From Acidobacteriota bacterium (lineage in GTDB: Bacteria; Acidobacteriota; Thermoanaerobaculia; UBA5066), in NCBI GenBank assembly GCA_008363385.1, contig RHKY01000010.1, positions 62,001 to 126,000 of the forward strand: a stretch of DNA of 64,000 nt, in the 5' to 3' direction. The notes below the pieces were generated by a model. The model did no database searches, was not told the origin of the DNA, and worked only from the letters and a program-made list of their open reading frames with translations. Position numbers and translations under genes: made by a program. Shown here piece after piece: positions 51,245 to 60,324 of the stretch (within the stretch, counting starts at the first letter, position 1; each line of letters opens with the position of its first letter).

Positions 51245-53203
51245 ATGTTCCGGCTCCTCGTCCCGTCCGCCGTCCTGGCCGCGGCCCTCGCCGGCGGCGG
51301 CCTGGCTTCGGAACCGGCCCAGCGGGCCTGGGTCGATCCCGTCACCGGCGAGCTCCGGGCCCCGGTCCGGGGCGAGGAGGCCGCCCTGGCCCCGGGGCGG
51401 GGCGACGGCCACGACGGGCTCGTGGAGGTCCCAGGGACCTCTCCGGCCGGCGGCTTCGCGATCCACCTCGGGGGGCGGTTCCAGGCCGCCCTCGTCGCCC
51501 AGGTGGGACCGCGAGGCGACGTCACGACCCGCTGCGAGCGCGCCGATCCCGCGTCCTCGGACGCCCCCGTGGCCGGGGCGAGCGAGACGTTCGTCCGGGC
51601 CTCGCCGCCGAGCCCCTCCGCGACGACGTTCGTGATCCTCAACCAGGACGGCCCCGGGGAGGGGCTGAACGACTCGTCCCCCCGGAGCCCCGTCGGCGGA
51701 AACACCGGCACGACTCTCGGGGAGCAGCGCCTGAACGCCCTGAAGTACGCGGCCGGCCTCTGGGCCTCCCGCGTGAGGACGGACGTCCCGATCCGGATGC
51801 AGGCCAAGTTCGACGCGCTCAGCTGCCAGGCGACGGCGGCGGTCCTCGGGTCGGCCGGGGGCATCCAGCTCCACCGCGACTTCGTCGGCGTGGCCCGGCC
51901 CGGAACGTGGTACCCCAGCGCCCTGGCGTCGATGATGGCCGAGAGGGACCTCGACGCCGCGGTGGACGACATCCAGTCCCGGTTCAACTCCAGCCTGGAC
52001 GCCGGCTGTCCGTTCCCCAGGCGCTGGTACTACGGCTTCGACCAGAGGGCGGGCGCCAACGAGATCGACTTCGTGACGATCGTCAACCACGAGATCGCGC
52101 ACGGCCTCGGATTCCAGACCTACGTCGACCTCTCGACCGGCGCCAGGCTCCAGGGGAGGGACGACATCTTCCTCGTCCACCTCTACGACGCGAGCAAGGG
52201 GAAGCGGTGGCAGCTGCTGACCGACGGCGAGCGAGCGGCCTCCGCCGTGAACGACGGCGGGCTCCTCTGGGACGGGGCCCTCGCCAACTCCCGGAGCGGG
52301 ATCTTCACGTCGGGCGTCGGGGCCGGGGGCCGGCTCCGGATGTACGCCCCGCGGACGCTCGTCAGCGGGAGCTCCGTCGTGCACTGGGACACGGCCCTCG
52401 TCCCCGACGAGTCGCTCGAGCCGTTCTACACGGCGCCGATGCACCAGTTCCTGACCACGGTGGAGCTGATGAGGGACCTGGGCTGGTCGTCCACGGCCAC
52501 GACCCCGTACTCCTGGATCCTCCCCTCCAGCGCCCGGGTCCCGGGCCAGGGGGGGGCGTACTACGTGACGGACCTGCTGATCGCCAACCGGGGGTCGACG
52601 GACGCGGCCATCGTCCTGAAGTTCCTGGGGCACGACCGGGACGGCACCGTCGGCCCCGAGGTGCCGGTGGCGCTCTCGGCCGGAAAGTCCGTGACGTACG
52701 AGGACGTCCTCTCCGGGGTCTTCTCGCTCTCCGAGGACTACGGGGCGATCCGGATCTCCTCGAGCACGCCGAGCCTCGCCGTCCTCAGCCAGACCTCCAC
52801 GGCGGCCGACGCCTGCGTCGGCGGGACCTTCGGGCAGAGCGTCCCGGCCTTCGGCCCGGCGGACCTCGTGGTCGAGGGGACGCCGCGCGTGATCCTCGGC
52901 GTCCGAGAGGACGGCGCCTTCCGGACGAACCTCGTCCTGGCCAACTCTTCGGAGTCGGAGGTGGAGGTCGAGGTGGCGCTCCAGAACGACGCGGGGACCA
53001 TCCTGGGGACGCCGCGGAGCTACAGGCTGCCGCCGCTCGGGATGACCCAGGTGTCCGGGGTCGTGAGGCAGCTCGGCGTGACGGGCGACGTCCCCCGGGC
53101 CCGTCTCCTCGTCTCGACGTCGACGCCGGACGGCGAGTTCGCGGCCTACGCGGCGGTCATCGACAACCGGACGAACGACCCCCGGACTCTCCTGCCGAGG
53201 TAG
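51245..53203 (+). CDS. secreted zinc metalloprotease-like protein
   Basis: 652 aa. A signal peptide covers about 1-22. A region of about 260 residues precedes the zinc motif His282-Glu-x-x-His286 in NHEIAHGLGF. The HExxHxxGF form resembles metzincins, but the expected third ligand (10 residues after the first His) is Thr292, so the third ligand must come from elsewhere. The last 220 residues (AYYVTDLLIANRGSTDAAIV, FRTNLVLANSSE) are Ig-like beta-sandwich repeats found at the end of other secreted proteins in this group. ATG 51245 has GGAGG and begins the signal peptide. Probably an extracellular peptidase. Confidence 0.85.
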   Translation: MFRLLVPSAVLAAALAGGGLASEPAQRAWVDPVTGELRAPVRGEEAALAPGRGDGHDGLVEVPGTSPAGGFAIHLGGRFQAALVAQVGPRGDVTTRCERADPASSDAPVAGASETFVRASPPSPSATTFVILNQDGPGEGLNDSSPRSPVGGNTGTTLGEQRLNALKYAAGLWASRVRTDVPIRMQAKFDALSCQATAAVLGSAGGIQLHRDFVGVARPGTWYPSALASMMAERDLDAAVDDIQSRFNSSLDAGCPFPRRWYYGFDQRAGANEIDFVTIVNHEIAHGLGFQTYVDLSTGARLQGRDDIFLVHLYDASKGKRWQLLTDGERAASAVNDGGLLWDGALANSRSGIFTSGVGAGGRLRMYAPRTLVSGSSVVHWDTALVPDESLEPFYTAPMHQFLTTVELMRDLGWSSTATTPYSWILPSSARVPGQGGAYYVTDLLIANRGSTDAAIVLKFLGHDRDGTVGPEVPVALSAGKSVTYEDVLSGVFSLSEDYGAIRISSSTPSLAVLSQTSTAADACVGGTFGQSVPAFGPADLVVEGTPRVILGVREDGAFRTNLVLANSSESEVEVEVALQNDAGTILGTPRSYRLPPLGMTQVSGVVRQLGVTGDVPRARLLVSTSTPDGEFAAYAAVIDNRTNDPRTLLPR

Positions 53204-53215
53204 GGCGATCTCGTC

Positions 53216-53247
53216 CAGGGGGGTCGACAGCGTGTCGATCCCCCCTG
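53216..53247. terminator. terminator-like hairpin 1 after the metalloprotease
   Basis: 14-bp stem with one bulged base and a 3-nt loop, 12 nt after the stop. Confidence 0.6.
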
Positions 53248-53262
53248 CGGCGCTGCGCGCCT

Positions 53263-53287
53263 ACCCCCCGGGCCTGTCCCGGGGGGT
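53263..53287. terminator. terminator-like hairpin 2 (serves the MgtC/DUF4010 gene)
   Basis: Perfect 10-bp stem with a 5-nt loop between the convergent genes. Confidence 0.6.
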
Positions 53288-53308
53288 CTGCAACGCGCCG
53301 GCGGAGGC

Positions 53309-54589
53309 TCAGCGGGACGGGAGCGCGGGAAGCGCGCCGGGATCGACGAGGGCGCCGGCGAAGGCGGCCAGCGTCACGAGGACGACACCGGCGACGACGG
53401 GGACCGCGAACCGGGGCCCCCCCGCGGTGACGGCCAGGACGGCCTTCGACACGGAGTTCGTCGTGAACGCCAGGAGGATCGGCAGGACCGCGTCGCCCGC
53501 GGGCAGCTTCCCGGCGGCGACGAGGGCGGCCACCGCGATCGAGGGGGAGTGGGCGTCGGCGAACCCGGCCAGGGCGCTCGCCACGACGAGGCCGCGGGAG
53601 CCGAGGAGAGCGTTGGCCGACGCGGAGATCAGGAGGATCGCCGAGACGGCGGCCGCGAAGCCGACCGCCACCAGCGGGTTGAAGGCCCGTCCGGGGCTGG
53701 CCTCGACCTCGCCCCGCGTCCGCAGGGTCCGGAGCGTCAGGAAGAGGCCCCAGAGGACGGAGACGGCGCCGGCGACGAGGAGCGGGAAAGCGAGAGCCCG
53801 GAGCGCCGCGTGCGAGGTGGCCAGGAGGACGACGCCCAGCTGGGCGACGGTGGCGATCGTCGAGAGGGCGGCGCCGGCCACGCAGGCGCCGAGAAGCGCC
53901 GGCTCCGAGCGCGCGCGGGAGGCCATCGCCCCGATCGTCGCCGTGCTGGAGACGAAGCCCGAGGCCAGCCCGGACAGCGGAAGGCCGTACCTCGGGCCGA
54001 GGAGGCGCTGGCCGACGTACCCGGCTGCCGAGATCGCCATGACGAGGACGACCAGCTTCCAGAGCGTCCTCGGGTTCAGGACCGCGAACGGGCCGACCGC
54101 CCGGTCCGGGGCCAGCGGCAGGACGACGAGGGCGGCCGCCCCGAGGAGGAGCGCGTCGTTGAGCTCCTGCTCGGTCAGGACCGAGTGGACGAAGCGGTGC
54201 AACCGCGTGCGCGAGGCCAGGATGACCGTCACGACGACGCCCAGGCTCGCGGCCAGGGCCGGCTGACGTGCCGCCAGGGCGCCCAGGAGGTAGGCCACCA
54301 CCAGCGCGACCTCCGAGGTCAGGCCCGGGTCCTCCGCGCTGCTCCTCGTGTACGAGAGCGCCGCCAGCCCGCCGAAGACGACCGCCCCGGCCACGAGGAG
54401 GGGGACGCCTCCGACGAGCAGGGCGGTCCCTCCGGAGAGGGAGACGAGCGCGAAGGTCCGGATCCCCGCCGGGGCGCTCCCCCCCTCGGACAGCTGCCGC
54501 CTCTCCCTCTCGGCGCCGATCAGGAGCCCGACGCCCAGCGCGACCGCGAGCCTGACGAGCTCGGCTTCCGGGAGCGCCATGCCCGTCAT
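53309..54589 (-). CDS. MgtC/SapB-DUF4010 membrane protein
   Basis: 426 aa, about 11-12 membrane helices. The N-terminus LAVALGVGLLIGAERERRQ and GIRTFALVSLSGG is the MgtC/SapB motif; the remainder (LASGFVSSTATIGAMASRAR, GFADAHSPSIAVAALVAAG) is DUF4010. Substrate is unknown; MgtC proteins are linked to Mg2+ and pH homeostasis. A second ATG at 54580 is possible; neither has a strong ribosome site. Confidence 0.85.
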   Translation of the reverse strand: MTGMALPEAELVRLAVALGVGLLIGAERERRQLSEGGSAPAGIRTFALVSLSGGTALLVGGVPLLVAGAVVFGGLAALSYTRSSAEDPGLTSEVALVVAYLLGALAARQPALAASLGVVVTVILASRTRLHRFVHSVLTEQELNDALLLGAAALVVLPLAPDRAVGPFAVLNPRTLWKLVVLVMAISAAGYVGQRLLGPRYGLPLSGLASGFVSSTATIGAMASRARSEPALLGACVAGAALSTIATVAQLGVVLLATSHAALRALAFPLLVAGAVSVLWGLFLTLRTLRTRGEVEASPGRAFNPLVAVGFAAAVSAILLISASANALLGSRGLVVASALAGFADAHSPSIAVAALVAAGKLPAGDAVLPILLAFTTNSVSKAVLAVTAGGPRFAVPVVAGVVLVTLAAFAGALVDPGALPALPSR

Positions 54590-54691
54590 GCTGGACCCGT
54601 CCGGCCGCCGGCGCAACGGGGGACGGCGCGCCGTGAGGCCCCGTCGGATATGCTGGCCCCCGCGGGTCCGCTCGCCCGCGCGGAGGCCGTC

Positions 54692-55168
54692 GTGACCGCT
54701 CGCCGGACCGTTTCGCCCGCCCTCGCCGCGATCCTCGTCCTCGTCGCCCTCCTCGGCCTCCTCCTCGCCCCCTCCGCCTGCAAGAAGGGCGGGGACCCGG
54801 TCCGGGAGGCGATCGACGGCATCGCCCGGGGGGCCGAGGAGCGCGACGCCGGGGAGATCGCCGACCGGGTCTCGGAGTCCTTCCGCGACGCGGGCGGCAC
54901 GGGCAAGGCGGAGACGGTGGCGACGGTGAAGCGGTACCTCGCCGCATACGAGAGCCTGGGCGTCTCGCTGTCGTCCGTGGCCGTCGAGCGGGGGCCGGAC
55001 CGGGCCCGGGCCACGTTCGAGGCGGAGCTCTCGGGGACCCCTTCGAAGGCGTTCGGGCTCGACGCGGTCCTGCCCCGCTCCTCGGCGTGGCGGTTCGAGG
55101 TCCGGCTGGCGCTGGAGGAGGGGAGCCGCTGGCGCGTCGTCGAGGCCTCCTGGGAGCGGCTCCGCTGA
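54692..55168 (+). CDS. small lipoprotein of unknown function
   Basis: 158 aa. The GTG is chosen because GGAGG lies 5 nt upstream and it begins a lipoprotein signal (ALAAILVLVALLGLLLAPSAC, Cys at about 30). The mature part has an N-terminal helix (VREAIDGIARGAEERDAGEI) and strands ending WRFEVRLALEEGSRWRVVEA, an NTF2/DUF4878-like pattern similar in layout to the 119-aa protein at 32 kb. Function unknown. Confidence 0.7.
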   Translation: MTARRTVSPALAAILVLVALLGLLLAPSACKKGGDPVREAIDGIARGAEERDAGEIADRVSESFRDAGGTGKAETVATVKRYLAAYESLGVSLSSVAVERGPDRARATFEAELSGTPSKAFGLDAVLPRSSAWRFEVRLALEEGSRWRVVEASWERLR

Positions 55169-55255
55169 CGGGCCCGGCCCCCTCCCGTTCCTGACGGGGG
55201 GCTCCAGAACAAATCCCCGGCGGCCTTCGTATTCCTCCGCTCGAGAGGTCCGCCG

Positions 55256-56092
55256 ATGCGAGGAACCCGCCGGTGCCCCGGGCACCCGTGCCGTCCGTCC
55301 GCCCCCGTCCTGGCGTTCGCCGCCCTGATCCCGGCCCTGCTCGCGGCGGGGGGCGCGGAGGCGGCGGGGCCGGCCTGGCAGACGCTGGAGCGAGACGGCG
55401 TCACCCTCCGGTACACGCCCGCCGACTCCGCCACGGCCGCTGCGGTCCTCGACGCCGCCGGCTCGGGCAGGAAGTCCGTCGAGGCGTTCTTCGGAAAGCC
55501 GTTCCCGAAGCCCTTCGTCGTCTCGGTCTTCCCGGGCCGCGCCGAGCTGACCGACTTCTGGCGGGAGGAGTGGAAGGCGCCCGGCTTCACGCCGGAGTGC
55601 TGGATGGTCGCGAGCGGATCGGCGGGGACGCTGTCGCTCCTGTCGCCGCGCGCCTTCTCGACCGAGGCCTGCGACCACGACCCTTCCGACGCCCGCGCGA
55701 CGCGCCTCCTGCTGGCGCACGAGCTGGTCCACGTCTACCACTCGCAGGTGAGCCCGAGCGCGGACTTCGACCTCGAGGAGATCGCCTGGTTCGCGGAGGG
55801 GCTGGCCACCTTCGCCTCCGGACAGCTGGACGCAGGGCGGCTCGGCCGCGCGCGGGAGGCCGTGGCGAGGGGCCAGGGGCCGAAGAGGCTCTCGGAAGCC
55901 TGGTCCGGGAAGGAGCGCTACGGCTTCGCGGGCTCGCTCGTGGCCTACCTGGACGGCCGCTTCGGTCGGGCGACGACCGTCGCGCTCCTCGCCGAGACGA
56001 CCGCGGCGGGCGTGCTGGGCCGGCTCGGGGTCTCCGAGGAGCAGCTGCTGGACGGGTGGCGCCGCTTCCTGGCCGCGGGGGGAGCGAGGTGA
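55256..56092 (+). CDS. exported gluzincin-type peptidase (peptidase_MA-like)
   Basis: 278 aa. An N-terminal export segment (VLAFAALIPALLAAGGAEAA) precedes the zinc motif His155-Glu156-x-x-His159 (LAHELVHVYHSQ) and Glu181 in WFAEGLATF, the typical third ligand of MA-clan gluzincins. The N-terminal part includes FGKPFPKPFVVSVFPGRAEL, as in peptidase_MA-like proteins. Likely a periplasmic or surface metallopeptidase. Confidence 0.82.
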   Translation: MRGTRRCPGHPCRPSAPVLAFAALIPALLAAGGAEAAGPAWQTLERDGVTLRYTPADSATAAAVLDAAGSGRKSVEAFFGKPFPKPFVVSVFPGRAELTDFWREEWKAPGFTPECWMVASGSAGTLSLLSPRAFSTEACDHDPSDARATRLLLAHELVHVYHSQVSPSADFDLEEIAWFAEGLATFASGQLDAGRLGRAREAVARGQGPKRLSEAWSGKERYGFAGSLVAYLDGRFGRATTVALLAETTAAGVLGRLGVSEEQLLDGWRRFLAAGGAR

Positions 56093-56169
56093 AGCGGCGG
56101 CCCAGCGCAGCTTCCCGTGACTGCAATCATCGTGACCGCAAGCGCTGGATCTCGGGACCCCAACGACCG

Positions 56170-56175
56170 TATACT
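56170..56175 (+). promoter_or_regulatory. candidate -10 box, near-leaderless (CBM-like protein)
   Basis: TATACT with 6 nt to the ATG at 56182; no Shine-Dalgarno. Confidence 0.45.
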
Positions 56176-56181
56176 TGTCGC

Positions 56182-56799
56182 ATGAACCAGGAGAACGTGG
56201 TGACCCGTCTCGCCGGAGGAGCGCTCGCCGTGGCGGCTGCGGTGCTCCTCTGCCTCCCGGCCGCTGCCCAGAACGTCGTCCCGAACGCCAACTTCGACAC
56301 GAGCGATCTGACGGCCTGGACCGTCTACCCGAACCTCTCCCTCCAGCAGGTCCCGGGCGCGGACGCCTTCGGCAACCCGGCCTCCGGCTCCGGCCACGTC
56401 GTCAACTCCGCGGCCGGGGCGTACAACGCCGGGCCCAGCGCCTGCTTCCCGAGCTCCGTGACCGGCGGCTCGCTCTACGATTGGGGCGCGACGGTCCGGG
56501 TCCCCTCGGGGCAGACGGCCACCGGGCAGGCCTTCGTCTACGTCTACTGGTACAGCACCGTCGGGTGCGTCAGCGGGTGGATCCAGGCGGACGGCTCGCC
56601 CGTCGTCGCGGCCGACGGGGGCTGGCACCTGACGACCGTCACGAACTTCGCGGCCCCCGCGGCGGCCCAGAGCGTCGCGGTCTACCTGCAGGTGTACAAG
56701 GACGTCGCGGGCGGGACGTTCGAGGCTTACTTCGACCGCGTCTTCTTCGGCCCGGCCGGGACGACGCCGGTCACGCTCCAGGGGTTCTCCGCGGACTGA
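56182..56799 (+). CDS. small secreted beta-sandwich protein (CBM-like)
   Basis: 205 aa. A signal peptide ends PAAAQ (about residue 29). The mature protein begins NVVPNANFDTSDLTAWTV, the usual opening of CBM4/9-like or galactose-binding-like jelly rolls, and closes with GTFEAYFDRVFFGP. There are Cys in CFPSS and TVGCVSGW. No catalytic motif is seen. It may bind carbohydrate or act as a surface protein. It ends 80 bp from the convergent tdh gene. Confidence 0.72.
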   Translation: MNQENVVTRLAGGALAVAAAVLLCLPAAAQNVVPNANFDTSDLTAWTVYPNLSLQQVPGADAFGNPASGSGHVVNSAAGAYNAGPSACFPSSVTGGSLYDWGATVRVPSGQTATGQAFVYVYWYSTVGCVSGWIQADGSPVVAADGGWHLTTVTNFAAPAAAQSVAVYLQVYKDVAGGTFEAYFDRVFFGPAGTTPVTLQGFSAD

Positions 56800-56834
56800 C
56801 GGCGCCGGTCTCCCGCGGCTGGGATCGGGACGAA

Positions 56835-56858
56835 GCGGGCCCGCTCGCGCGGGCCCGC
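56835..56858. terminator. bidirectional terminator-like hairpin
   Basis: Perfect 10-bp stem with a 4-nt loop between the CBM-like gene and tdh, which converge. Confidence 0.55.
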
Positions 56859-56879
56859 GTTGCGTCCACCCGGTACGGC

Positions 56880-57902
56880 TCAGACGATCTTGTAGCGCCT
56901 GGCGACCCCGGGGATCAGGTACTCCTGGAACGCGCGCTCCAGGCCGTAGGCGGGGAACCAGCCCCAGTCGTCGCGGGCGGCCGAGTCGTCCACGTCGGCC
57001 GGCCAGGAGTCGATGATCCCCTGGCGCTTCACGTCCGGGACGAACGTCACGTCGGCCGCCGGGAAGGCGCTCCGGACGATCTCGCGGACCTCGCCGGCGG
57101 ACGGGTTGAAGGCGCCGACGTTGTAGACCTGCCGGGTCAGCTTCTCCCTGGGCGCCGCGTCGAGGAGGAGGAGCGCCTTGACGCCGTCCGGCATCGCCAT
57201 GAAGGGGATCCGCGCGTCCTCGCGGACGAAGCAGGCGTAGGCCTCGCGCCGCGCGGCGTTGTGGAGGATCTCCGGGGCGAAGTCGCTGGTCCCGCCGGTG
57301 GGCGTCGTCACCGCGCTGATCAGGCCCGGGAAGCGGAGCCCGCGGAAGTCGATCCCGCCCTGGACGGTCTGGACGTCGAGCTGGCGGTAGAAGGAGGAGT
57401 AGTAGCGGCCCAGCTGCTCGCAGTAGAGCTTGTTGATCCCGTACATCGTCGTCGGGGTCAGCCACGAGTCCTCCTTCACCTTCCCCGCGTCGCGCTTGGC
57501 GTCGAGGGAGGGGAGGCCGTAGACGGCGATGGAGCTGGGGTAGAGGAACTTGATGTTCCGCCCCTGCAGGCGCGACTGCCCGATCGCCATCTCCAGGACG
57601 TTCACCGTCCCGTCCACGTTGACGCGGTGGCCGAGCGTGGGGACCCGCTCGGACTTCGTCGAGAGGAGCGCCGCCAGGTGGTAGATCGTGTCGAAGTCGT
57701 ACGCGGCCGAGAGGCTCTCGAGGAACGCGGTGTCCAGGATGTCGCCGGTGGCCGAGCGGTAGACGCGCGGCCGGATCGACTCGTCGAGCGCGTGCAGGTC
57801 GAGCGCGACGACGCGGACCTCGGAGTGGTCGGTGAGGTACGTGATCAGGCCTCGGCCGATCTCGCCGTTGGCGCCGGTGACCAGGATGGTCGGGATGGAC
57901 AT
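56880..57902 (-). CDS. tdh: L-threonine 3-dehydrogenase (SDR/epimerase type)
   Basis: 340 aa extended SDR. The NAD motif is TGANGEIG (8-15). IYHLAALLS, FLYPSSIAVYG (catalytic Ser) and TTMYGINKLY (Tyr-x3-Lys) follow. RFPGLIS, PTGGTSDFAPEI and IIDSWPADVDDSAARDDWGW are strongly specific for short-chain threonine dehydrogenases. It oxidises threonine to 2-amino-3-ketobutyrate. No kbl gene is next to it. TAGACT at 57965-57970 is a possible -10. Confidence 0.9.
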   Translation of the reverse strand: MSIPTILVTGANGEIGRGLITYLTDHSEVRVVALDLHALDESIRPRVYRSATGDILDTAFLESLSAAYDFDTIYHLAALLSTKSERVPTLGHRVNVDGTVNVLEMAIGQSRLQGRNIKFLYPSSIAVYGLPSLDAKRDAGKVKEDSWLTPTTMYGINKLYCEQLGRYYSSFYRQLDVQTVQGGIDFRGLRFPGLISAVTTPTGGTSDFAPEILHNAARREAYACFVREDARIPFMAMPDGVKALLLLDAAPREKLTRQVYNVGAFNPSAGEVREIVRSAFPAADVTFVPDVKRQGIIDSWPADVDDSAARDDWGWFPAYGLERAFQEYLIPGVARRYKIV

Positions 57903-58019
57903 GTGGGCCCTCGCAGGGTGAGGTGGGCGCGCGGTTGGCGCGACCGGGCCGGGCGGCCCGGGCCAGTCTAACCCCCGGAGGGAGCCCCGCGGCGCGAGAA
58001 CCGCGGGGGAGTCGGTCCG

Positions 58020-58025
58020 TATAGT
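58020..58025 (+). promoter_or_regulatory. candidate -10 box, short leader (SpoIIE phosphatase)
   Basis: TATAGT, 9 nt before the ATG; GGGAGGAG also lies in those 9 nt, so this gene has both signals. Confidence 0.4.
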
Positions 58026-58034
58026 CGGGAGGAG

Positions 58035-59204
58035 ATGGCGAGCGGCAAGGAGTGGAAGAGCCTCTTCAGAGAAACGGCCGATTCGGTGGGATCGGACGAC
58101 GTGAGGGGCCTGTACACGGTCGACTGGCGGGAGGCGACGGCCGCCCTGACCGCCGAGCACCGCGGCTCGATCGAGTCCGAGAGGCGCCGCTTCCTCCGCT
58201 CCCTGAAGGTCGCCAACGCCTTCCTCTACGGCCTCACGAGCCGCCTGGCGCCCCGGCGGAGGCTCCTGTTCGCCTTCTCGGTCCTCCTGATCCTCTGGTC
58301 CGTCGTGCGGCTCCTCGGGGAAGGGGACCCGGTCGAGAAGGCCCCGGGCTCGGTCGTCCTCCTCCTCGTCGCCTCCCTCCTCCTCGTCTTCCTCGTGGGG
58401 ATGGAGCTCGTCGACAAGCTCCGCTTCCGCGACGAGCTGGTCCTGGCGCGCGAGCTCCAGGCCGACCTCGTCCCGCAGCAGCTCCCCGACGCGCCGCCGT
58501 TCGAGCTGGGGGCCTTCAACCGCGTCGCCAACACGGTGGGAGGGGACCTCTACGAGTTCACGCCGCTCCCCGGGGGGAGGCTCTCGGTCCTCTTCGGGGA
58601 CGCCTCGGGGCACGGGATGACCGCCGGCCTCGTCATGGCGGTGGCCCACACGGCCTACCGGGCGCAGGTGGACCTCGACCCGGACCCGCTCGCGGTCGCC
58701 ACGGCGCTGAACCGCCTCCTCTGCCGGACGGGGACCTGCCGGACGGCGGGGCCGCGGTCGTTCTTCGCGGGGGTCACGCTCCTCGTCGAGGCCGACGGGT
58801 CCTTCTCGGCCGTCGTCTCCGGCAACCCGCCGGTCCTCCTCCTGGGGACGGACGGGCTCGTGCGCGAGAGGATCGGCAAGGGGGCCTACCCGCTCGGCGT
58901 CCGGCCGGACCTGAAGGCCGTCGTCGAGTCCGGCCGCCTCGGGCCGGGCGAGTCGCTCGTCCTCCACTCCGACGGGCTCCCCGAGTCCCGCGACCCCTCC
59001 GGGGAGGAGTTCGGCGACGCGCGGGTCGAGGCCGTCCTCTCCCGCGCGGCGGGCCTGCCGGCCACCGACCAGGTGGAGGCCCTCTGCGCCGACCTGAAGG
59101 GGTTCCTCGGCCCCGCCGTCCCGGAGGACGACGTCTCGATCGCCGTCGTGAGGCGGCCGCCCGTCCCCCTCGGGCTCCTCCCGGGCGCTCCCGTCTCCTG
59201 CTGA
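58035..59204 (+). CDS. membrane-anchored SpoIIE-type PP2C phosphatase
   Basis: 389 aa. A cytoplasmic N-terminal part of about 70 residues, two membrane helices (about 76-94 and 105-125), then a linker ELVLARELQADLVPQQLPD and the phosphatase domain. Metal-binding Asp residues are in VGGDLYEF, FGDASGHGM, LHSDGLPES and VPEDDVSIAVV. These enzymes dephosphorylate anti-anti-sigma factors in partner-switching systems; no STAS or RsbW gene is here. Its stop codon directly abuts the stop of the opposing decarboxylase gene. Confidence 0.9.
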   Translation: MASGKEWKSLFRETADSVGSDDVRGLYTVDWREATAALTAEHRGSIESERRRFLRSLKVANAFLYGLTSRLAPRRRLLFAFSVLLILWSVVRLLGEGDPVEKAPGSVVLLLVASLLLVFLVGMELVDKLRFRDELVLARELQADLVPQQLPDAPPFELGAFNRVANTVGGDLYEFTPLPGGRLSVLFGDASGHGMTAGLVMAVAHTAYRAQVDLDPDPLAVATALNRLLCRTGTCRTAGPRSFFAGVTLLVEADGSFSAVVSGNPPVLLLGTDGLVRERIGKGAYPLGVRPDLKAVVESGRLGPGESLVLHSDGLPESRDPSGEEFGDARVEAVLSRAAGLPATDQVEALCADLKGFLGPAVPEDDVSIAVVRRPPVPLGLLPGAPVSC

Positions 59205-60323
59205 CTACTTCAGCATCGCCAGGAGGCCGCCCGCCGCCACGGCGGTGCCGATGACGCCGGCCACGTTCGGCCCCATGGCGTGCATCAGGAGGTAGTTGTC
59301 GGGGTCCTCCTCCTGCCCCACCTGGTGGGCGACGCGCGCCGCCATCGGGACCGCCGAGACGCCCGCGGCGCCGATGAGCGGGTTGACGGGGCTGCCCGGC
59401 AGCCGCGCCATCAGCTTGCCGAGGAGGACGCCTCCCGCCGTCGAGAACGAGAAGGCGACGCAGCCGAGGACGAGGATCTTCAGCGTGGCCAGGGTGAGGA
59501 ACGAGTTCCCCTCCATCGTGACCCCGACGGACAGGCCGAGGACGATCGTGACGAGGTTGATCAGCTCGTTCTGGGCCGAGCGGTTCAGACGCTCGGTGAC
59601 GCCGCACTCCCGGAGGAGGTTCCCGAACATCAGGAGGCCGATGAGCGACGTCGCCGGGGGGACGAGGAGGGCGCAGACCACCGTGACGAGGACCGGGAAG
59701 GCGATCCGCATCCAGCGCGGGACGTCGAAGTCGGCCTCCATCCGGATCCGCCGCTCCTCCTTCGTCGTCAGGAGCCGCATGATCGGCGGCTGGATGAGCG
59801 GCACGAGCGCCATGTACGAGTAGGCCGAGACGGCGATCGCCCCGAGGAGGTGGGGCGCGAGCTTGATCGTCAGGTAGATCGAGGTCGGGCCGTCGGCCCC
59901 GCCGATGATCCCGATCGAGCCGGCCTCCTGCGGCGTGAATCCGAGCCACCCGGCCGCCAGGAACGTCCCGAAGACGCCCAGCTGCGCAGCCCCGCCGAGG
60001 AGGAACGTCTTCGGGTTGGCCAGCAGCGGGCCGAAGTCCGTCAGCGCGCCGAGCCCCAGGAAGATGAGCGGCGGGAAGATCTCCAGCTTCACCCCCTGGG
60101 AGAGGTAGTGGAAGAGCCCTCCCGGCTCCACGCCGTGCGGCTCGGCGAGGAGCCCGTTCAGCGGGAGGTTCGTGATCAGGGCCCCGAAGCCGATCGGCAC
60201 CAGGAGGAGCGGCTCGAACCCCTTCCGGATCGCGAGCCACAGGAGCAGGAAGGCGACGGCGATCATGACCGCCTCCTGCCACGTCAGGGCGACGAGGCCG
60301 GTGCGCGCCAGGAGCTCGGCCAC
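59205..60323 (-). CDS. mmdB: Na+-translocating decarboxylase beta subunit
   Basis: 372 aa, about 9-11 membrane helices. EIFPPLIFLGLGALTDFGPL, GIIGGADGPTSIYL (Asp of the Na+ site) and NPLIGAAGVSAVPMAARVAH are signatures of OadB/MmdB/GcdB. It decarboxylates carboxybiotin and exports Na+. It is the last gene of the operon, starting 1 nt after the biotin carrier stop. Whether the enzyme uses methylmalonyl-CoA or another acyl-CoA depends on the alpha subunit. Confidence 0.94.
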   Translation of the reverse strand: MAELLARTGLVALTWQEAVMIAVAFLLLWLAIRKGFEPLLLVPIGFGALITNLPLNGLLAEPHGVEPGGLFHYLSQGVKLEIFPPLIFLGLGALTDFGPLLANPKTFLLGGAAQLGVFGTFLAAGWLGFTPQEAGSIGIIGGADGPTSIYLTIKLAPHLLGAIAVSAYSYMALVPLIQPPIMRLLTTKEERRIRMEADFDVPRWMRIAFPVLVTVVCALLVPPATSLIGLLMFGNLLRECGVTERLNRSAQNELINLVTIVLGLSVGVTMEGNSFLTLATLKILVLGCVAFSFSTAGGVLLGKLMARLPGSPVNPLIGAAGVSAVPMAARVAHQVGQEEDPDNYLLMHAMGPNVAGVIGTAVAAGGLLAMLK

Positions 60324-60324
60324 G

